Source: Prunella strophiata (taxonomy: Eukaryota; Chordata; Aves; Passeriformes; Prunellidae). From it: a stretch of DNA of 64,000 bases. The stretch spans positions 21,543,310-21,607,309 of the forward strand of contig JAZBQD010000015.1 in assembly GCA_036583965.1 (NCBI GenBank), given 5' to 3'. Shown here one piece after another: positions 38,051-51,915 of this stretch. The stretch's first letter is position 1. The number at the start of each line of letters is the position of its first letter. The position numbers were made by a program, and so were the translations under genes. Under the pieces are notes generated by a model. That model was not told the origin of the DNA and did not search any database. It saw only the letters and a program-made list of their open reading frames with translations.

Positions 38051-38212
38051 TGGTGTCAGAGCCATGGGAATCCTCTATTCCCAAACCATGAATTGTGGAA
38101 TGAAGACTAGGAGCTTTTCAGCTGAAAACCAAAATGAGTGCCTGATGAATAAACCTACTGCGTCAGGAGTCTGGTGCCAACTTCTTTTGCAGGATTGACT
38201 GCTTTGAAAACA

Positions 38213-38310
38213 TTAAAAACGCCCAAAAGCAAGCAAATAAATAAATTAAAAGAAAACCAAAAAAGAAAAACCAAAACAAACACCACCACCCCCAAGAAAA
38301 CCCCAAGTAG
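38213..38310. repeat. A/C-rich low-complexity tract
   Basis: About 100 bases almost devoid of G and T (AAAACCAAAAAAG-type words, CACCACCACCC). It has the complementary bias to the G/T tract at 36660-36855. Confidence 0.75.
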
Positions 38311-41300
38311 CTATCAATCTGGATTGCAGTGTTCCTGAGAAGATACAACCATAGAGCATAAATCATATTTTAAGAAAGATCTGGTTTGTCTCCTATTATC
38401 AACAGTACAAGTTTCTTCAAATGAGCAAAGGTGAAAGATTAAAATAAAACACATTCCATTTTTGAAGTTAAATGAAAACATGTTTGTGCTTGATAACAAT
38501 GGGAAATAGCTTGAAGAATATTTATTTCTTAAGAAAGAAGGAAAGAAAGTAAAAAGGTATTTTAAAGCTTCCAAGAACTTTGTATGCAAGTGGTCGACAA
38601 TTGAGTAGGTGTCAGGTATTTAAGTGAAAGCTGCCTGTCTTATCCATATGGGTTTTTTTAGGAATAATTGTATTTTGTTGTCTGATTATGCCATCAAACT
38701 TCATGCTTTGTTTCACCTTATACTCAGCCTAAGCATGTGGTACCTGTTGCAAGACAGTCCATGATCACAACTAACCTTTCAGGAAATTTAAGTAGAATTG
38801 TTGTGTTCATTCATGAACATGGAGTATCTTTTTTTTATGTTTGAGTAATGTCTTGTATGCTTGAGGTATTCTTTGAGTTTTTCTCCTTGCTGTGGTGATT
38901 GCTATTGACTGTTTGCTACATTTGTACATAAAAAAGCATATGTTGATTTTTGAGGACAAAAGTACATAGTAAAAAGTATTATTTTTACTACCTTTCTTAG
39001 TAGCAGCCATGTCTACTTGTAAAGCAGGCAAGAGATATAATTTTGCTGTAAAGACAGCAAGACTTTCTATCAGTTTAGGGAAGTCTACAGGAGACAGGCC
39101 AAGAGTTTGTTAAATGTCTTAAGACTGGTTTTGGTAAATGTCAGGCTCATGATGACACTGGTGCTTTACAAGTTCTTATATATAGCAATCATTAATGGAG
39201 TATTTCCTGACTGCTCTGTACCAAAATTTCCTTTCTATTTCTTCCTTCTAGAGTAGTTATACCAGGCAACTTCACATTTAAAGTAAAGGAGGGCTTCTAC
39301 TTTTAGTCTGTGGGAGGCTTATGTTAAGAAGTGATGTCTTACTTTTAGAGTATACATATTGAAAGGTTAAACTGAGCCATGTTCAGTCAAAGCTTTGTCA
39401 CTAACAGTAGCCATGTAGGACTTGTTCTAATTTCTACATTTTCAAAGCAGCCAGCCACCTGCAATTAGTTGAATCCTTTAAATTAGCACAAATATCATGA
39501 GGATGTGATACAGGGAATCTAAATACAATTGGGCTGCATTTCAGACTTTGCTTTTGGAAAAGCCATCTGCCTTAGAGGATAAGCACTGTGATAACTCATT
39601 GTGTGCTCCTGGACCATGTGCTGTGCTGGGTTACAGTGGGTGAGAACCTCACTTGTGCTGCTGCCATTGGTTTCCAGTTCAGGTTGGGAATAATCAATTG
39701 TAGCCAGTCATTTTAGTAACACCTTTTGACCTCAGTGTTACATGTTGGATAACATGAAGTAAAACTGCATGAATGGTGTAGTCCTCATCACTAAGAAGTG
39801 TCAATTACTTCAGGGGTAAGGTAGGTTTTCCTTGTGGTGCTGCAGAATCTCTGTATTTGGAGAGTCTTGGTAGGCTCTGTGGTAAATTACTTTGCAATAC
39901 CAGCAGATTTCTTTTCCTGTGTGTTTTATATTCCATAGGTCTGCAGATGCCTTTCAGTTCACTGGACAGAAAATTTACTAATAAGGCATTCACTTCCTGG
40001 TGAAGTATCTCCTCCTAGAACTGTGAATGTTACTTAAGGTTTTATTTTAATTAGTTGCGTTCTTTTTAATGATAATCAAACTCTATCATAAAAAGTAAAA
40101 ATAGCAATTGCCGTCACTGAAACATTTTAATTAAAACATTTTTTTGAAGCATTGGGATTATTGTCACATTTTCATCAGTGCTATTACAACAGTTGTGGAC
40201 TCTACTGTTTTTATCAAAACCACAATAAATTTAAATCAGTGCTTTTGCACAGTGGTGAGAAGATGTGATGTCAAGTTGCTGGAGGCTTTTTTTGAGAGAA
40301 AAGATTTTGAATGCTTCCAAATTAAACCAGGGCTGCCCGAGCAGTTAGTTGAACAAGGCAGAACTTCAGTAGTAACACTGAAGCAACATGAGTATTCAAA
40401 TAGGTGACACCTGAAACTTTTTTTCCAAAGATACTATTTCTTCCTCTTCAAGGTGTTAGGGATTTTTAAAAATACAATTGATAAGTTAGATTGTGCTTTA
40501 AAATTAATTGTTACATAACTGCAGCACTTGAGTAGGTCCCCGTCTACATCCACAATTTGGCCTAGTTCATATTCTTCTTATAAATGTGAGAAAATCAAAT
40601 TTATGTAGAGAATAAATTAATATGGTACTTGGCTCTTGTTCTATTGGAATAGGGAAGAAATATAAGAACATAAGAAATTATTCCAATGGGTTACATTGTA
40701 AGATGACGTTACAAAAAGGTTTCCAGAAGCATTTATTGTGTGGTCTGCTGATAATGACTGATGATTGTAGACATTTGGCATTTAAAGAATATTATGAAGT
40801 AAGAAGAAAGTTTACAATTTCATTTTCTAAGTCTACAAGAAATAACTGGTACAAAAGCTTTGCTTGCTGGTACTACATTTTCACTTGTTAGGATTTTTCA
40901 GATGTGGTGCCATTTTTTGGTAAAGGTATTGGTATTGTTATTTTGCTGTCAGATATACTGTGAATCCTAAAATGTGCTGAGGATACACCATCTCTGTGTT
41001 TCTTCTAAGGTGCTATGAATACCAGAAAGAGAAAAGCTGCTGTGTTGGTTGACCCCAGCCCTGCAGAATCCCCCACTCTTGCATTTAAATTACTTGTTTA
41101 CAGTTTTGCACACAGTCTGAATTTGAGGAAACTACTAATCCTGTTCAGAGCTTTGGGGTAAATACTTTATATGATTTAGAAGTTGTACTGTGTAAAATCA
41201 ATTTTATTCACTTTGTCATAAAAGCACAGTCATCTTTTACAGATTTTTGTGATTTCTCCCCCAACCTATACTTATCCAAAATGGGATACTTAGTCTTACT

Positions 41301-43109
41301 ATGTGCTTTCTGCTAACATTTAATCATATTGGTGTTTCAAATTTTTAATCACCCTGTACAAAGATTATTTTTGTGCTATCTAGCTGTATATTTTTCATCT
41401 GTTTCTTGAAGAAATCAGACTTATATTATTGTGCTGTTTATCCTGGTAATTTTTGAGTCATATTGACCAAATTTGACCTCCAGCAAAGGTGGAGGTTTCA
41501 AAGGAAGTTAATTTGCTCCAAGTTTCAATACTACTACTACTAATTTGCCTCTTGAGAAGAGGGATCCAGATTGATACCTGTGCTGGAGGATGTGTTGTAG
41601 CCTGAAGCCCATAATCAGCTGTTGTCTTTGCCATGCTGAAAGGCTGATCATGGCCTCAGTAGCTTGGAGCCAGTGACAGATGGGTGGCATACCCAGGAGA
41701 TGGGGGCTAGGAAAAGATTGAGGCATGGCAGAAGGGGACACTGGCTCATTTCTGTTATTTCCATGTATCAGTCAGGCTGAGTCCATTTGTCATGCTCAAA
41801 AAATGTCCAACACTCCCTTGTCCTCCTCCCTCTCCCAGCTCACCCTACAGGTTGTAGAATTGGTAGATTGTCATGTAAGAAAGACTGAGGGTTTTTCACA
41901 GCAGGACTGGTCCTGTTGGCTACTTCCTGTGATTAGATCAGATTTTATGTAGAATGAAGCTTCTTCTTTAGTCTCTATCCTTTTTTATGCTGCTCCCAAG
42001 ATTCTTGTCTTTCATTAAGTTGCATCTCACCTGAACATTTTATGCAACAATTCCCTTCCTTATATAATGGTTTCCATATGTTTGCTGTATCAAATTTAAA
42101 TATACCATCTTTGAGCTCCATTTTGATGCCATCTGCTTTTTTGTCCTTCTTTGAAACAAGAGAGATGTAATAAAAAAGTGGTTTTCCTTGATTATGCTCT
42201 CAGTACAAGGCAGTGGATAACATCCAAAATGGAGTTTCACCAGAGAGAGGTTTGATTTTGGCTTTCTTAATTCTTCAGACAAAGAGCTATGAATATATTC
42301 TTTTTTCTACTGTACACAAAACTTTGCATTTGACTGCTCTGTGTGTTGACTTTAGCTGTGATACAGAGATATCTGTATAACATTTTCATTTTAGGAGAAA
42401 TAAATGTGTTAAAGATGTTTTGCTCATAGGTAGGAACGTCATATTATCTGGCCTGTATGACTTCCATGTTAAACAAAGTTCAGGCTCCAGGATGTTTTCT
42501 CTGAAAGGTCGTTGGAAAGGTGAGGAGCAGAGATGAAATGATATCATCTCATGTTTACATTCATTATGCAGTGCAGTAGTGGGTTGACCTACAGGAAAAT
42601 AGATCCTACATTTGAATTCCTTCATAACTTCCTAAGTCAATTGTTAGTTCCTTCTGCTGGAGGGAATTTTAGAAAACCATGTAAAACTGGCACCAATTTA
42701 GCTATTACTGTATTCAGGTTTTGAAGGCTTTTGACTATTTATATTGTGCAATACTGCAGCAGTATTGTTATAAGCAGAAGATTAAAAAACCCCAAAAAGT
42801 AAAACAAGTTTCTGTCATAATCTGTGCTGAATTTTTATTTAATGTGCTTTAGTTTTCTTAGAGGTTTCAACTAATCTGCATGTAATCTCTGTTGGAGGAC
42901 ACTGGCACTAAGCCATGCAACTACTTTTTTCATTTTCCAACATTAACTGCCCTTTCCTGTTTCCCCACCTTTTCATAATTCTGTCCATGAGCTTTTCTGT
43001 GCCTAAAATTTTCCTTAAGGCTAGAACTGACACAACTTGTTCTATTCTTATCTGTTTCTATGGCATTTCATCCTTTATTGCTTGGTATTTTCTTACACAA
43101 TTTGCTATG

Positions 43110-43123
43110 GTTGTTATGGCAAC
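43110..43123. promoter_or_regulatory. RFX-type X-box-like palindrome
   Basis: GTTGTTATGGCAAC has a perfect right half-site (ATGGCAAC) and two differences from the full X-box in the left half. A match of this quality can occur by chance in 64 kb, so the functional reading is weak. Confidence 0.25.
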
Positions 43124-46100
43124 ATTAAATAACAAATCTGTTAATTTTCAAATTATATTGCTTTCAAAATGTTGTATGATATTATATTGGTGAGAAAGAG
43201 GTGAAATATTTTCAGCATAATGAAGCAAATTAATGTGATTAATTAATTTACCTTGTAGTTTTGCAATGTGGCTGCTTCTAGGCAACTTATTATGCACTGT
43301 GATTCTACTTAGGGAAGTATAAATAGAATACATTTGTTGAAGTAGGAGAAACTGTTAAATTGCTGAAAATACTCCTTTGCTATTATTATTCTAATGACCA
43401 GGATCTGGTAATCGTGACTGGCATTCTAAGAACCTCATCACCAACCAGATTAGTAGGCATTTAGTTGATAATTACTAGGATTCCTTGTGCAATACAGACC
43501 ATCAAATTGCATAAATACACTCCCAGAATGGGAGATATTTGGAGACATTAATGTTAAAAATCAACAGAATAAGATATTTCTCTTAGACTGTATTTAAATC
43601 AGTAAGAGATACTGATGGAGGAAAGAGGAATATGGCTTGAGATTGAAACAGGCAAGAATCTAAAACTTCTGCAAGTGGAGTATAAAGTCAGAATCAGTAA
43701 TGAAAATGGAAGCACAGTTACTTCTTTTACAAAATTAACTGATGGACCAGTTCCACAAATTTTTTTGCAGGCAAATTGGTAATGTTGCTATTTTAAAATA
43801 CCTCTTCCTATGTTTTGGATTTTAAAATATTGTGAAGTCACTATTTGCATTTTGTGTCTTTTAATGGAGCCTTTGGTGAATTTGGCATTCATTGCAACAA
43901 AATAATTTTTAAAAATTTTCTCTAATATATTTGATTTTACAGCATTGTGAATTCTCAGTTTATACAGTATTTGTACTTTCAACTTCGTGCACACAGGTGT
44001 GTGTGACATGAAGTTAGGACTATTATAATGAAAACCTTACCTTTTCAGTGATGTCAAAAAACCCAAGAAGCCATTGCTTTCTTCATGTCTATAGCATTCT
44101 TAAATTACTAATGTAATTTCTGTGGTGATAGGATGTTGGGACATCTAGACTTGGATTGCACTCTGATTTCAGACTGTAAGAATGCAAGTCTTAAAGACAT
44201 TAAGCAGAAAAAGTATAGTTTTTCCTTCATCAGATCTGAGCTGGCATTTTGTTTCTTCAAGGAAAAAATAATTGGTTAGTGGGTCCACTACTCAATATGT
44301 GGTGTAGTTCAAGAGGGCAGTTTGTATTCAAAACTGTGGCACCTTTTCAGAAGATGGTGGCTTAATGCCAAAAGCAACTTCTCTGTCACCAATAGAATCT
44401 ACCCAGAAAATAATTTGAGTTTCAAATGAAAACACATCTCTCTTTTTGAGTGACAAGGGGAGGTGATACTAGTACTGGGGATTATTTAAATAATTACATT
44501 TTTGAGATTCTTAGGATTTGATGCTGTAAGTTAATGCCAGGTTTTAAACTATCTGAGGTAGTGTTGTTTTCTGTTTGTGATGGGATTTAAACATTCTAAA
44601 GATACTCGTCATTCCTCCCCATTCCTGCATCCTTCTGCCACATAAGGTAAATTTCTTTTGTATCAATTCCATAATGTATGCTGTATATTTACATCTTTCT
44701 GAGAGTAGGGTTTTTTTGACAGTAAATCCTAGTGCTCATGTCCAGACATATGCAATAATTGAACCAAGAAATAACCCATGTGCATTGTTGAATTAATATC
44801 TAAAGTCCAGGACACATATGCAGTCTTTTGACACTGAACTTATGTTTCCTGCATCTGTTTAAGCTCATGCATATCCATCAGATCTGTCAGTGATAAGGGA
44901 GTTATTCACCCTCTTTTTATTCTTACAAACTGAACAATGACACATAATACTTGACCAGTCTGTCTTCAGTGTTGTATCTTTGAATGCAGGATACCATTCA
45001 AACTGAGGAATTGATGTTCTGTAAGCAGAAACCCCAGTGATGTACTCTCAATAAATTGTGAGGACATTTAATAACCTCAGAGTTTGTATTTTCATCTTTA
45101 TTTTGGAAAGGCACTGCTGTGAAGATGGTCAAAGCTACTGAACTGCTTTTACAAGGCTCTGCAAACTGAAATACATTTTTTGTGGCTTTTAATAATAATT
45201 TTATTTAAAGCTGAGCCTGTGAACTGTATAGCAGCTAACTGCATTGAGCGTGGATTTTGTTTGAGTATTGACACCTTGCATTGGAGGAATGCATTTATCT
45301 AGCTCACATTTTTCTTATGCTTTTTATGTGGTCTAGGAATGTGCTGCATGGGAGTTCACATTATTTCCTGCCCTGATAGTTAAGTTTGGAAATAATATAG
45401 GTGATGGCTTTGGTTCTACTTCAGTTTCCAATCTGTAAACACAAAATCAATGCTAAACCCTGGAGTTTAGAATTCCCAGCAGTTTTTCTTGAGAGGGATC
45501 TAGACTAGAAGCTACAGACACTGGAAGTTTACTAACGTTCTGCACTTGAACATTACCAATGTTTTCATTATTGATATACTATGCAACGGATAAGATTTTA
45601 TGATTATTTTCTTTTTCTTTATGGATTTTTAAGTCTAGAAAATTGAGCCCTTAATTAAACCCTAGATAATAACTTCCAGAGATGAATTGGAATACCAGCA
45701 GCAAGGCCAGAAAGATTCTACTGAGATGTGTTTCTCATGATGAGGGTTTGCAGAGCTTGTACCATTCCTGAGTTTGCGCTATGTCATTGTCATCATTCAC
45801 TCCAGAGGTGCAGAAGGGGAGTAGTGAGCACTCTAAATTTGAATGGAGATTCATGAACAGCATTGGCACAAAAGCTTGTACAGTACCTGTTAGCCTCTAG
45901 TAGTGAGTCAAAACTGTATCTGCAGATTATGATCTGAAAAAACCTAATTAAATAAACTAGTGTTGCTCTGTTGTCTGTGAGAAGGCAAATAGATAAATAC
46001 TCTGTAGACCTTCCTAGGAGAGAGTTATGTGAAGGTAAGAAAGAACTGTGCTAATTGTTGGCTTGATCACACTAGTATTTGAGTCACAGACAAAATGTTT

Positions 46101-48879
46101 GATAATAAAATATTCCTTTGGCACATGATTTTGGCAGTTCTGGACTCAGTAAGTGAATATGCCACTGAATCATTGAACCGTAATGAATAACTGTAGTTTC
46201 TAAATTCATTGAAGAGTGAGCCACAAAGGTGGATTGTATTTTAGAGACTAGATTTAGATTATGGTTAAGTGTATGGTACAGTGTCCAGATTCTCTGGATT
46301 TCTTGTTCATTAAGATGAGTGGTCTGTTCTTTTTAATTTTGTGTTGCTTTTAGTTGTATATTGGTACATGGAACTTTTGATTAATGTGTGTTGACATGAC
46401 AGATTATCAGTGATTATCTTGTTCTGTATTTTCAGGATATTTTTTGCTATATTATTTGAAGTAGAGTGGTCTACTACATGTTTGTGAAATAAGAGATACT
46501 GTATATTATTTAAAAGCTGCTAGCTAAGTGGTGTTAGTTCATAGATTATCCCTTTCTCTATTTGTTCACTTATTGTAGATTTAATTTAGTCTGGATTAAA
46601 AGCAAACCAGTCTATTAGATTTAGCCCATCATACAGTGGATTTCATCAGGTTCATTGGTAGTGTTTATTTATTATGTGTTTTCCAAGTATGGGGCTGGTG
46701 CATTTTTACAAAAGAAAAACCAAATCCCCCTTAATGAACCAGCTGGAATTCTGTAGTGCCTGACTGGTGTGATTTATAGATAGGACTTCAGTGGAAGGCA
46801 GCATCGGGAGCAGTTAATAAACTACTGTTTTGGTGTAAAGAGATTTTTAAAAATCTGCTCAGTTCTTAAGCCTGAACAATTTTAATCAATTTTTGTAACA
46901 TTAAAACTTCCATCAGCAAATGAGATCACCATCCCCTGTGATTCAGGAAGCTGCTGAATGCCATGCAGGAGTGGAACAGTACCATTCCCCTTCAGGGGTA
47001 CCATGGGCCAGGATGCTGCTACTGGGCACCCAAATCTTTTAGGAAAACTGTGAGCCACCTCAAACTAAATAGTAGTCAAGCAGTTCTGGCAGGGGAAAAA
47101 GGATTTCCAGAAAATGTTTGAGGAAGGAATAAAGAATTTTTGAGGAACTGTGGACTGAGACACATTCTTTAAAAGTCAACAGTGCTTCTCTTTGATCTTT
47201 AAAGTTGTTCAGAAAAGAAAGCTTGGTGCTGTCTGGCAAAGATGCTACAGGCTGGCGGATTGATTCTACCCTTGCAGTTCACTGCAGTCAGTCCCTATGT
47301 GCAGCATCCATGGGCTGTGTGATGGTGTTTAAGCAAGCTCAGTGTGCTTGTCATCCTCCTCCAATCCCTCTCCCAAGGTGGTAACCTGCAGGTCTTTGAG
47401 GCAGGGTTCTCCTCCGTGCTACTGATTAACAGCTCACTTAAATCTTTCTGCTTAGCCCAGTCTTTATTGAAGTTGCTGCAAGTTCAGATTCCACAATTTC
47501 TGAGCTTTTGCAGACCTCTTTCAACTCATGTCTCAATTTTCTTGGGAGTTTTTTTGCTGCCTTTGCTGTATTTTCTTCCTTCTCCCAGTGATTAATAACC
47601 CTGGCATTTGTTGCTCATAAATTGCCCTGAGTTTTTGGACTGTAGGATTTTTTTTGTCCATCTCACATCAGTAGTGATTGAAGCACATCCTCTCTCATAC
47701 ATGACTTCCAGAAAGCTTTCTGCATGCAATAAACCCCAGCAAACAGTATGTCTATTATTTCTCCATTTATTAAAGATAATTTGTTATTTTCCTAGGTCCT
47801 TTCTGAATTGGCTGTTTGCAACTAAACTGAATTTCTTCCTTATAAAGAGTGTAACTAAATCAAGGTTTCCCAGCAAATAAGATACCGATTCATGTGTGCG
47901 TTTTGGGTTTGGGGGTTGCATGTCTCTTCCAACAGACTTTTCCTGTTAGAAATATTTAGTTTTGTTATTTTAGTTTTGAGTATCAACCTTTTATGCTTCT
48001 CAGAAGATTGGGATTCACTTGTATTATCCCTCAGTAGGAGACTAAGGTTTGATGTTAAAAATTCTTTTAGCCTCCTGCATTGCTCTTCAGCTTAAATGCT
48101 TTTCTCAGTCTGAGAGTTATTGCTGTGCATGCACTGTGTGTCAAAACTCACTATTAAATGAGTTTCCATTTTTCTTTCTATTTGAAAAATAATCTTAAAT
48201 GAACTGTTGAGGAAAAATAGCTTTAAAATATGTCATTATGTATTCAATGAATTTTTAGTTTTTAATACAGCTTTTTTAACCTCAGGGCTTCTACTTCAAG
48301 TTAGTTATGTCTTTTCACTATATTTTTGCATTTACAAAATACTTTAGCAAAACTAAGAGCATCTCTCATTTTTTAATTTATCTTTACTGTGTTTGGTGTC
48401 TTAAACAAATGGGGTTTGTTTCTCATCCCTAATAGCTTATATCTTTGTTCTTAATACAGCTTGCATTTATGTGTAGATTAGTACAATTTTACAAAAGTAA
48501 AACACTGGTATTTTCTGAATATTTTTAAAATGCTTTTTTCTTGGAAGAATCAGATATCAGGGAGGCAGTGGCTTAACTTGCAAAAACTTCTGGAAATTAG
48601 GGCAACATTTGTGTTTGTGCAGCTGAATGACAGCTGCAGTAGCTGAAATGTGGATATGGTGAATTCAAGGACACTGTAAGATACCTGCTGATAGCTGAGC
48701 TCAGGATGAAGGATTATTTAGAAGCACTTGCCCTGGAGAGCTATAGATTAATAAAGATAAAATGCTGACTTTTTGATGCTACTTACTTGCTACACTAAGA
48801 GCTTTAAATAAAAAGTCCTTTTAAACCTTTATATCTTTGCTTGGTAATATTTGAAAGGATGTTTTGGGTGTTATTTTGG

Positions 48880-48893
48880 TTTTTTTTTTTTTT
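48880..48893. repeat. T14 homopolymer
   Basis: Fourteen consecutive T, followed within 30 bases by another T8 run. Simple sequence. Confidence 0.9.
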
Positions 48894-51494
48894 CCCTTGC
48901 TTTTTTTTCTCCAAAAGCAGAAGGGGCTGGGGGGGAAATCCTGCATATTTTTAGATCAGGTGTAGTAGCTACTTTGCCATCAACACTGTGTGGATACATT
49001 TGCAATGAAATTTAAGCAGCCTGGTGAGTATCCAGATGGAGTGTTTTTCCTCATCTTTAGCTTATTTACTCTGTTGGGAGCTTCCATAAACATTTGTAGT
49101 ATTCTTCAGGACCAACTGTACAATTAAGCTTGAGATTCCTGGTATAGAAAATCACAGGATATAAAAAGCCACCAAGATTTTTTTCTAAGGGATTCCAAAC
49201 TGTGATTTTTTGCCTGTGATACTCTAAAAGTAATTTTTAAAATGTTTGTGATGGATGATGAAATTCTAAAGAGAAGATGATAGCAAATTAAAGTGTCATG
49301 CTTCAGTAGACCCTAGTGTGTAGTGTAACAATACACCTGTGAAAATGACATGGAAAAGAGATGTTGCTAGGATTCTTTTCCTTCTGTACAATTACATTTA
49401 TTTTTTACATTTTCTATGAGATACTAAGGATTTGATCTTCGAAGGTACTTATTAATGGAAGTTCACTGGCTACAGAATTTTTGAGATACATTGCTTCAGT
49501 TTATTTCCCCATGTTCAGACTCTTTCATGGTGCTTTATTTGTTTTAGTGAAAACTATATGCCTTTTACATAGCTACAAGGACACCACATGCTATAGTAGG
49601 TAAAACTGACATAAACTATATTTTAAATGCTAAGCATATGGTAAAGCATCAATGCACACTGCCTTACTGTTTTGTCAGGAACTGGGTAATATTGCAACAG
49701 ACATTATTGCTAATTTTACACTGCTGTTCATGATAAGTTGTGCTTTTCTTTAGATTTCAGTTCCAATAATCAGGATTGTTCATTGAAGTTTGTGACTACT
49801 AGATTTGTTTTTCCCCTGAGCTTTTTAGCCTTTTTAATTGCAGAAATATTTAGATTTTATTTGCATCCTGATGACTTAGAAATGAAAGGGAAAATAAAGA
49901 CACTTCCCTTCTCTTAAAAACACCTTATTTTAGGAATCTAATTTTAAGGATAGTTTAATGAAAGTAAATGACTCAGCTCATGATTTTTGAATTTTACTAC
50001 TGGCAGTATTTAATGTGCTCAAAGGAGAGCCCTGGGCACTATTCAAAAAAGCATGCAAATGATAGTATGAACTAACGCTGCAGAAAAGTTTGTTTTGTTC
50101 CTAGTGGTGATTTCTATTAAAATGTCACTTTGTATGAAGCTGATAAAAGTCTCCTAGAGCTGAAAAATATTGATGGTACTGACTAAGATTTAGCTTTGTG
50201 TTGCTAAAATTACAGCTTTAATGTTAGAGCAGAGAGAATTCTACTAATGGAAACAGGAATTAATAATGGAGAAGTTAAATACAATTTTATCTCTAGAAAA
50301 ACATTTAAAAATACATGAACTTGTCCATCTTTAATTTTCTCTTATATGCTTATTTTACCCCCCACGATGCTTAAGGTAACTGCAGTCCTCTGGAATGAAC
50401 TTTGGCTTTTGACAGTTGTCAGTCCTTCTCTCCTAGAAATTGTTGCAATAAACAAGGTCCTTTTTATATTTGTATAACTTTGTGTATTGCACCAAAGCAT
50501 TCTTGCTCCTCAGACACCCTGAAATAAATGCTCTCATTCCATTCCCCATCCCAGTTTTTCTTGAGACTGATTTGCTCACTGCAGTGACAGCAGGGGTGGG
50601 GATGGCAGCAAGTCAGAGCTCTGCTGGCTCTGTGGCCAGTGGGTGCCTTGAGACAGCTCCTCCTCACCTGGCACTGCTTAGGCAGGGTCAGCAGGATTTG
50701 CTGTGTAAGCAAACATAAAGCAGTTCTCCTGTTGCTGCATGGAAGCAGCTGAACAGACAACAGTAGCTGGGGAGTATTTCCTTGCACACAAGCAGTGTGA
50801 CAATGTTTTCACTAGTGAGATTCACAGATTTTGGATGTGAATTCACAGTAGAGATAAATTGGGCAGAAAGGCCCACCTCGTACCTTTTGGATTCTGATTC
50901 AAGTTTAACTTTTTATACCGGTAAAAAAAGGAGTTTGAAGCCATCATTGGAGCTCATTCCACTAGAAAAAGAAAACTCTACTCAACAGAGGGAAGTGAAC
51001 AGCTGGAGAGAAAGGTTTCTTTTACCTGAGATCACTAACACATAAGACAATCCAAGATATGCACTGGTTAAATCTTAGAAGGTGCTATGGGCAACCCCCT
51101 TTTGCAATTGCCATTGATGCAATAATTGTTGTTAGCCATTCTGTTGATAATTCATACTGTAGGAATTGCTAGCAGATGGGAAAATAGATGACTCAGAATA
51201 TAGTATTAACAGTCTGTATTTTTTTAATCAAAGGGCCCTTAATAGACATGTTGCATGTAAGATTCATTTAACCAGTTGCTAGGAAGAATTTGTTTTTTCA
51301 AGTAAACACAACAAACTTGATAGAGATTACATTTTGATTGAATATCTGTTTTCTTAACAATTTAAACTATGAAAATTCATTTGCTTGTTTTTGTTGCAGC
51401 AGCTTAATAGCAGTATTTTATAATTTACTGTGATAGACTGGAGGTTTGCAATGGTAACTCATGCATTATGGAATTAATAATGAAATCTACTTTT

Positions 51495-51915
51495 TCATAT
51501 TGGAAACATGATTGGCATAGAGGTTTTATTTACCTCTGTTGCTGTCCAGAATGAATTCCGATTATAGTGTTTTACATCCACCACAACTTTGGCTTCCGTC
51601 CCCCGGCAAGTTTGGATGGCTACAGATATGAGCTGGCCAAGTGTGGCTGTTGAGTTCCAGACCCCCTCACCTAAATCCATGGACTGCAAGCACCACCTAA
51701 GTATCTTAGATACTTGGTCTGTCCTTCTGGCTGCTGTGCTGGACACGTGTGGAATCCAGTAGTCAGGATTTACGTTGTACTCTTTGACTTCATGACTTCT
51801 GAGAGTCCATTTTTGGTTGTACTTTATCTCCTCCCTTCTGAGCTTATTGCTCAGAACTCAGGTCTGTAGATAGAAATGCTTACCTATTTTCCAAGTGCCC
51901 CCTTTTGGCCAGAAT
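51495..51915 (-). other. Unidentified coding-like open stretch (minus strand)
   Basis: From 51857 down to 51495 one minus-strand frame is open for about 120 codons. The same frame continues upstream to about 51915, interrupted by a single TGA (complement at 51858-51860). The conceptual product looks protein-like rather than low-complexity: it has Trp-containing segments (YWIPHV, ILRWC, GVWNST), a sequon (NST), a hydrophobic-periodic stretch (LGQLISVAIQTC) and a charged end (VVVDVKHYNRNSFW). At 51532-51533 there is a donor-like GAG|GTAAAT. I cannot place it in any family. It could be a decayed retroelement gene, a real exon of a nested gene, or chance. The surroundings are ordinary intron. Confidence 0.3.

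Noticed and set aside
37569..38084. 171-codon minus-strand frame and overlapping plus-strand frames
   Set aside because: They overlap the GC-rich patch, where stops are rare in several frames at once. Composition explains them.
43295..43320. CTGTGATTCTA, resembling a CR1 tail octamer
   Set aside because: No CR1 sequence precedes it; chance match.
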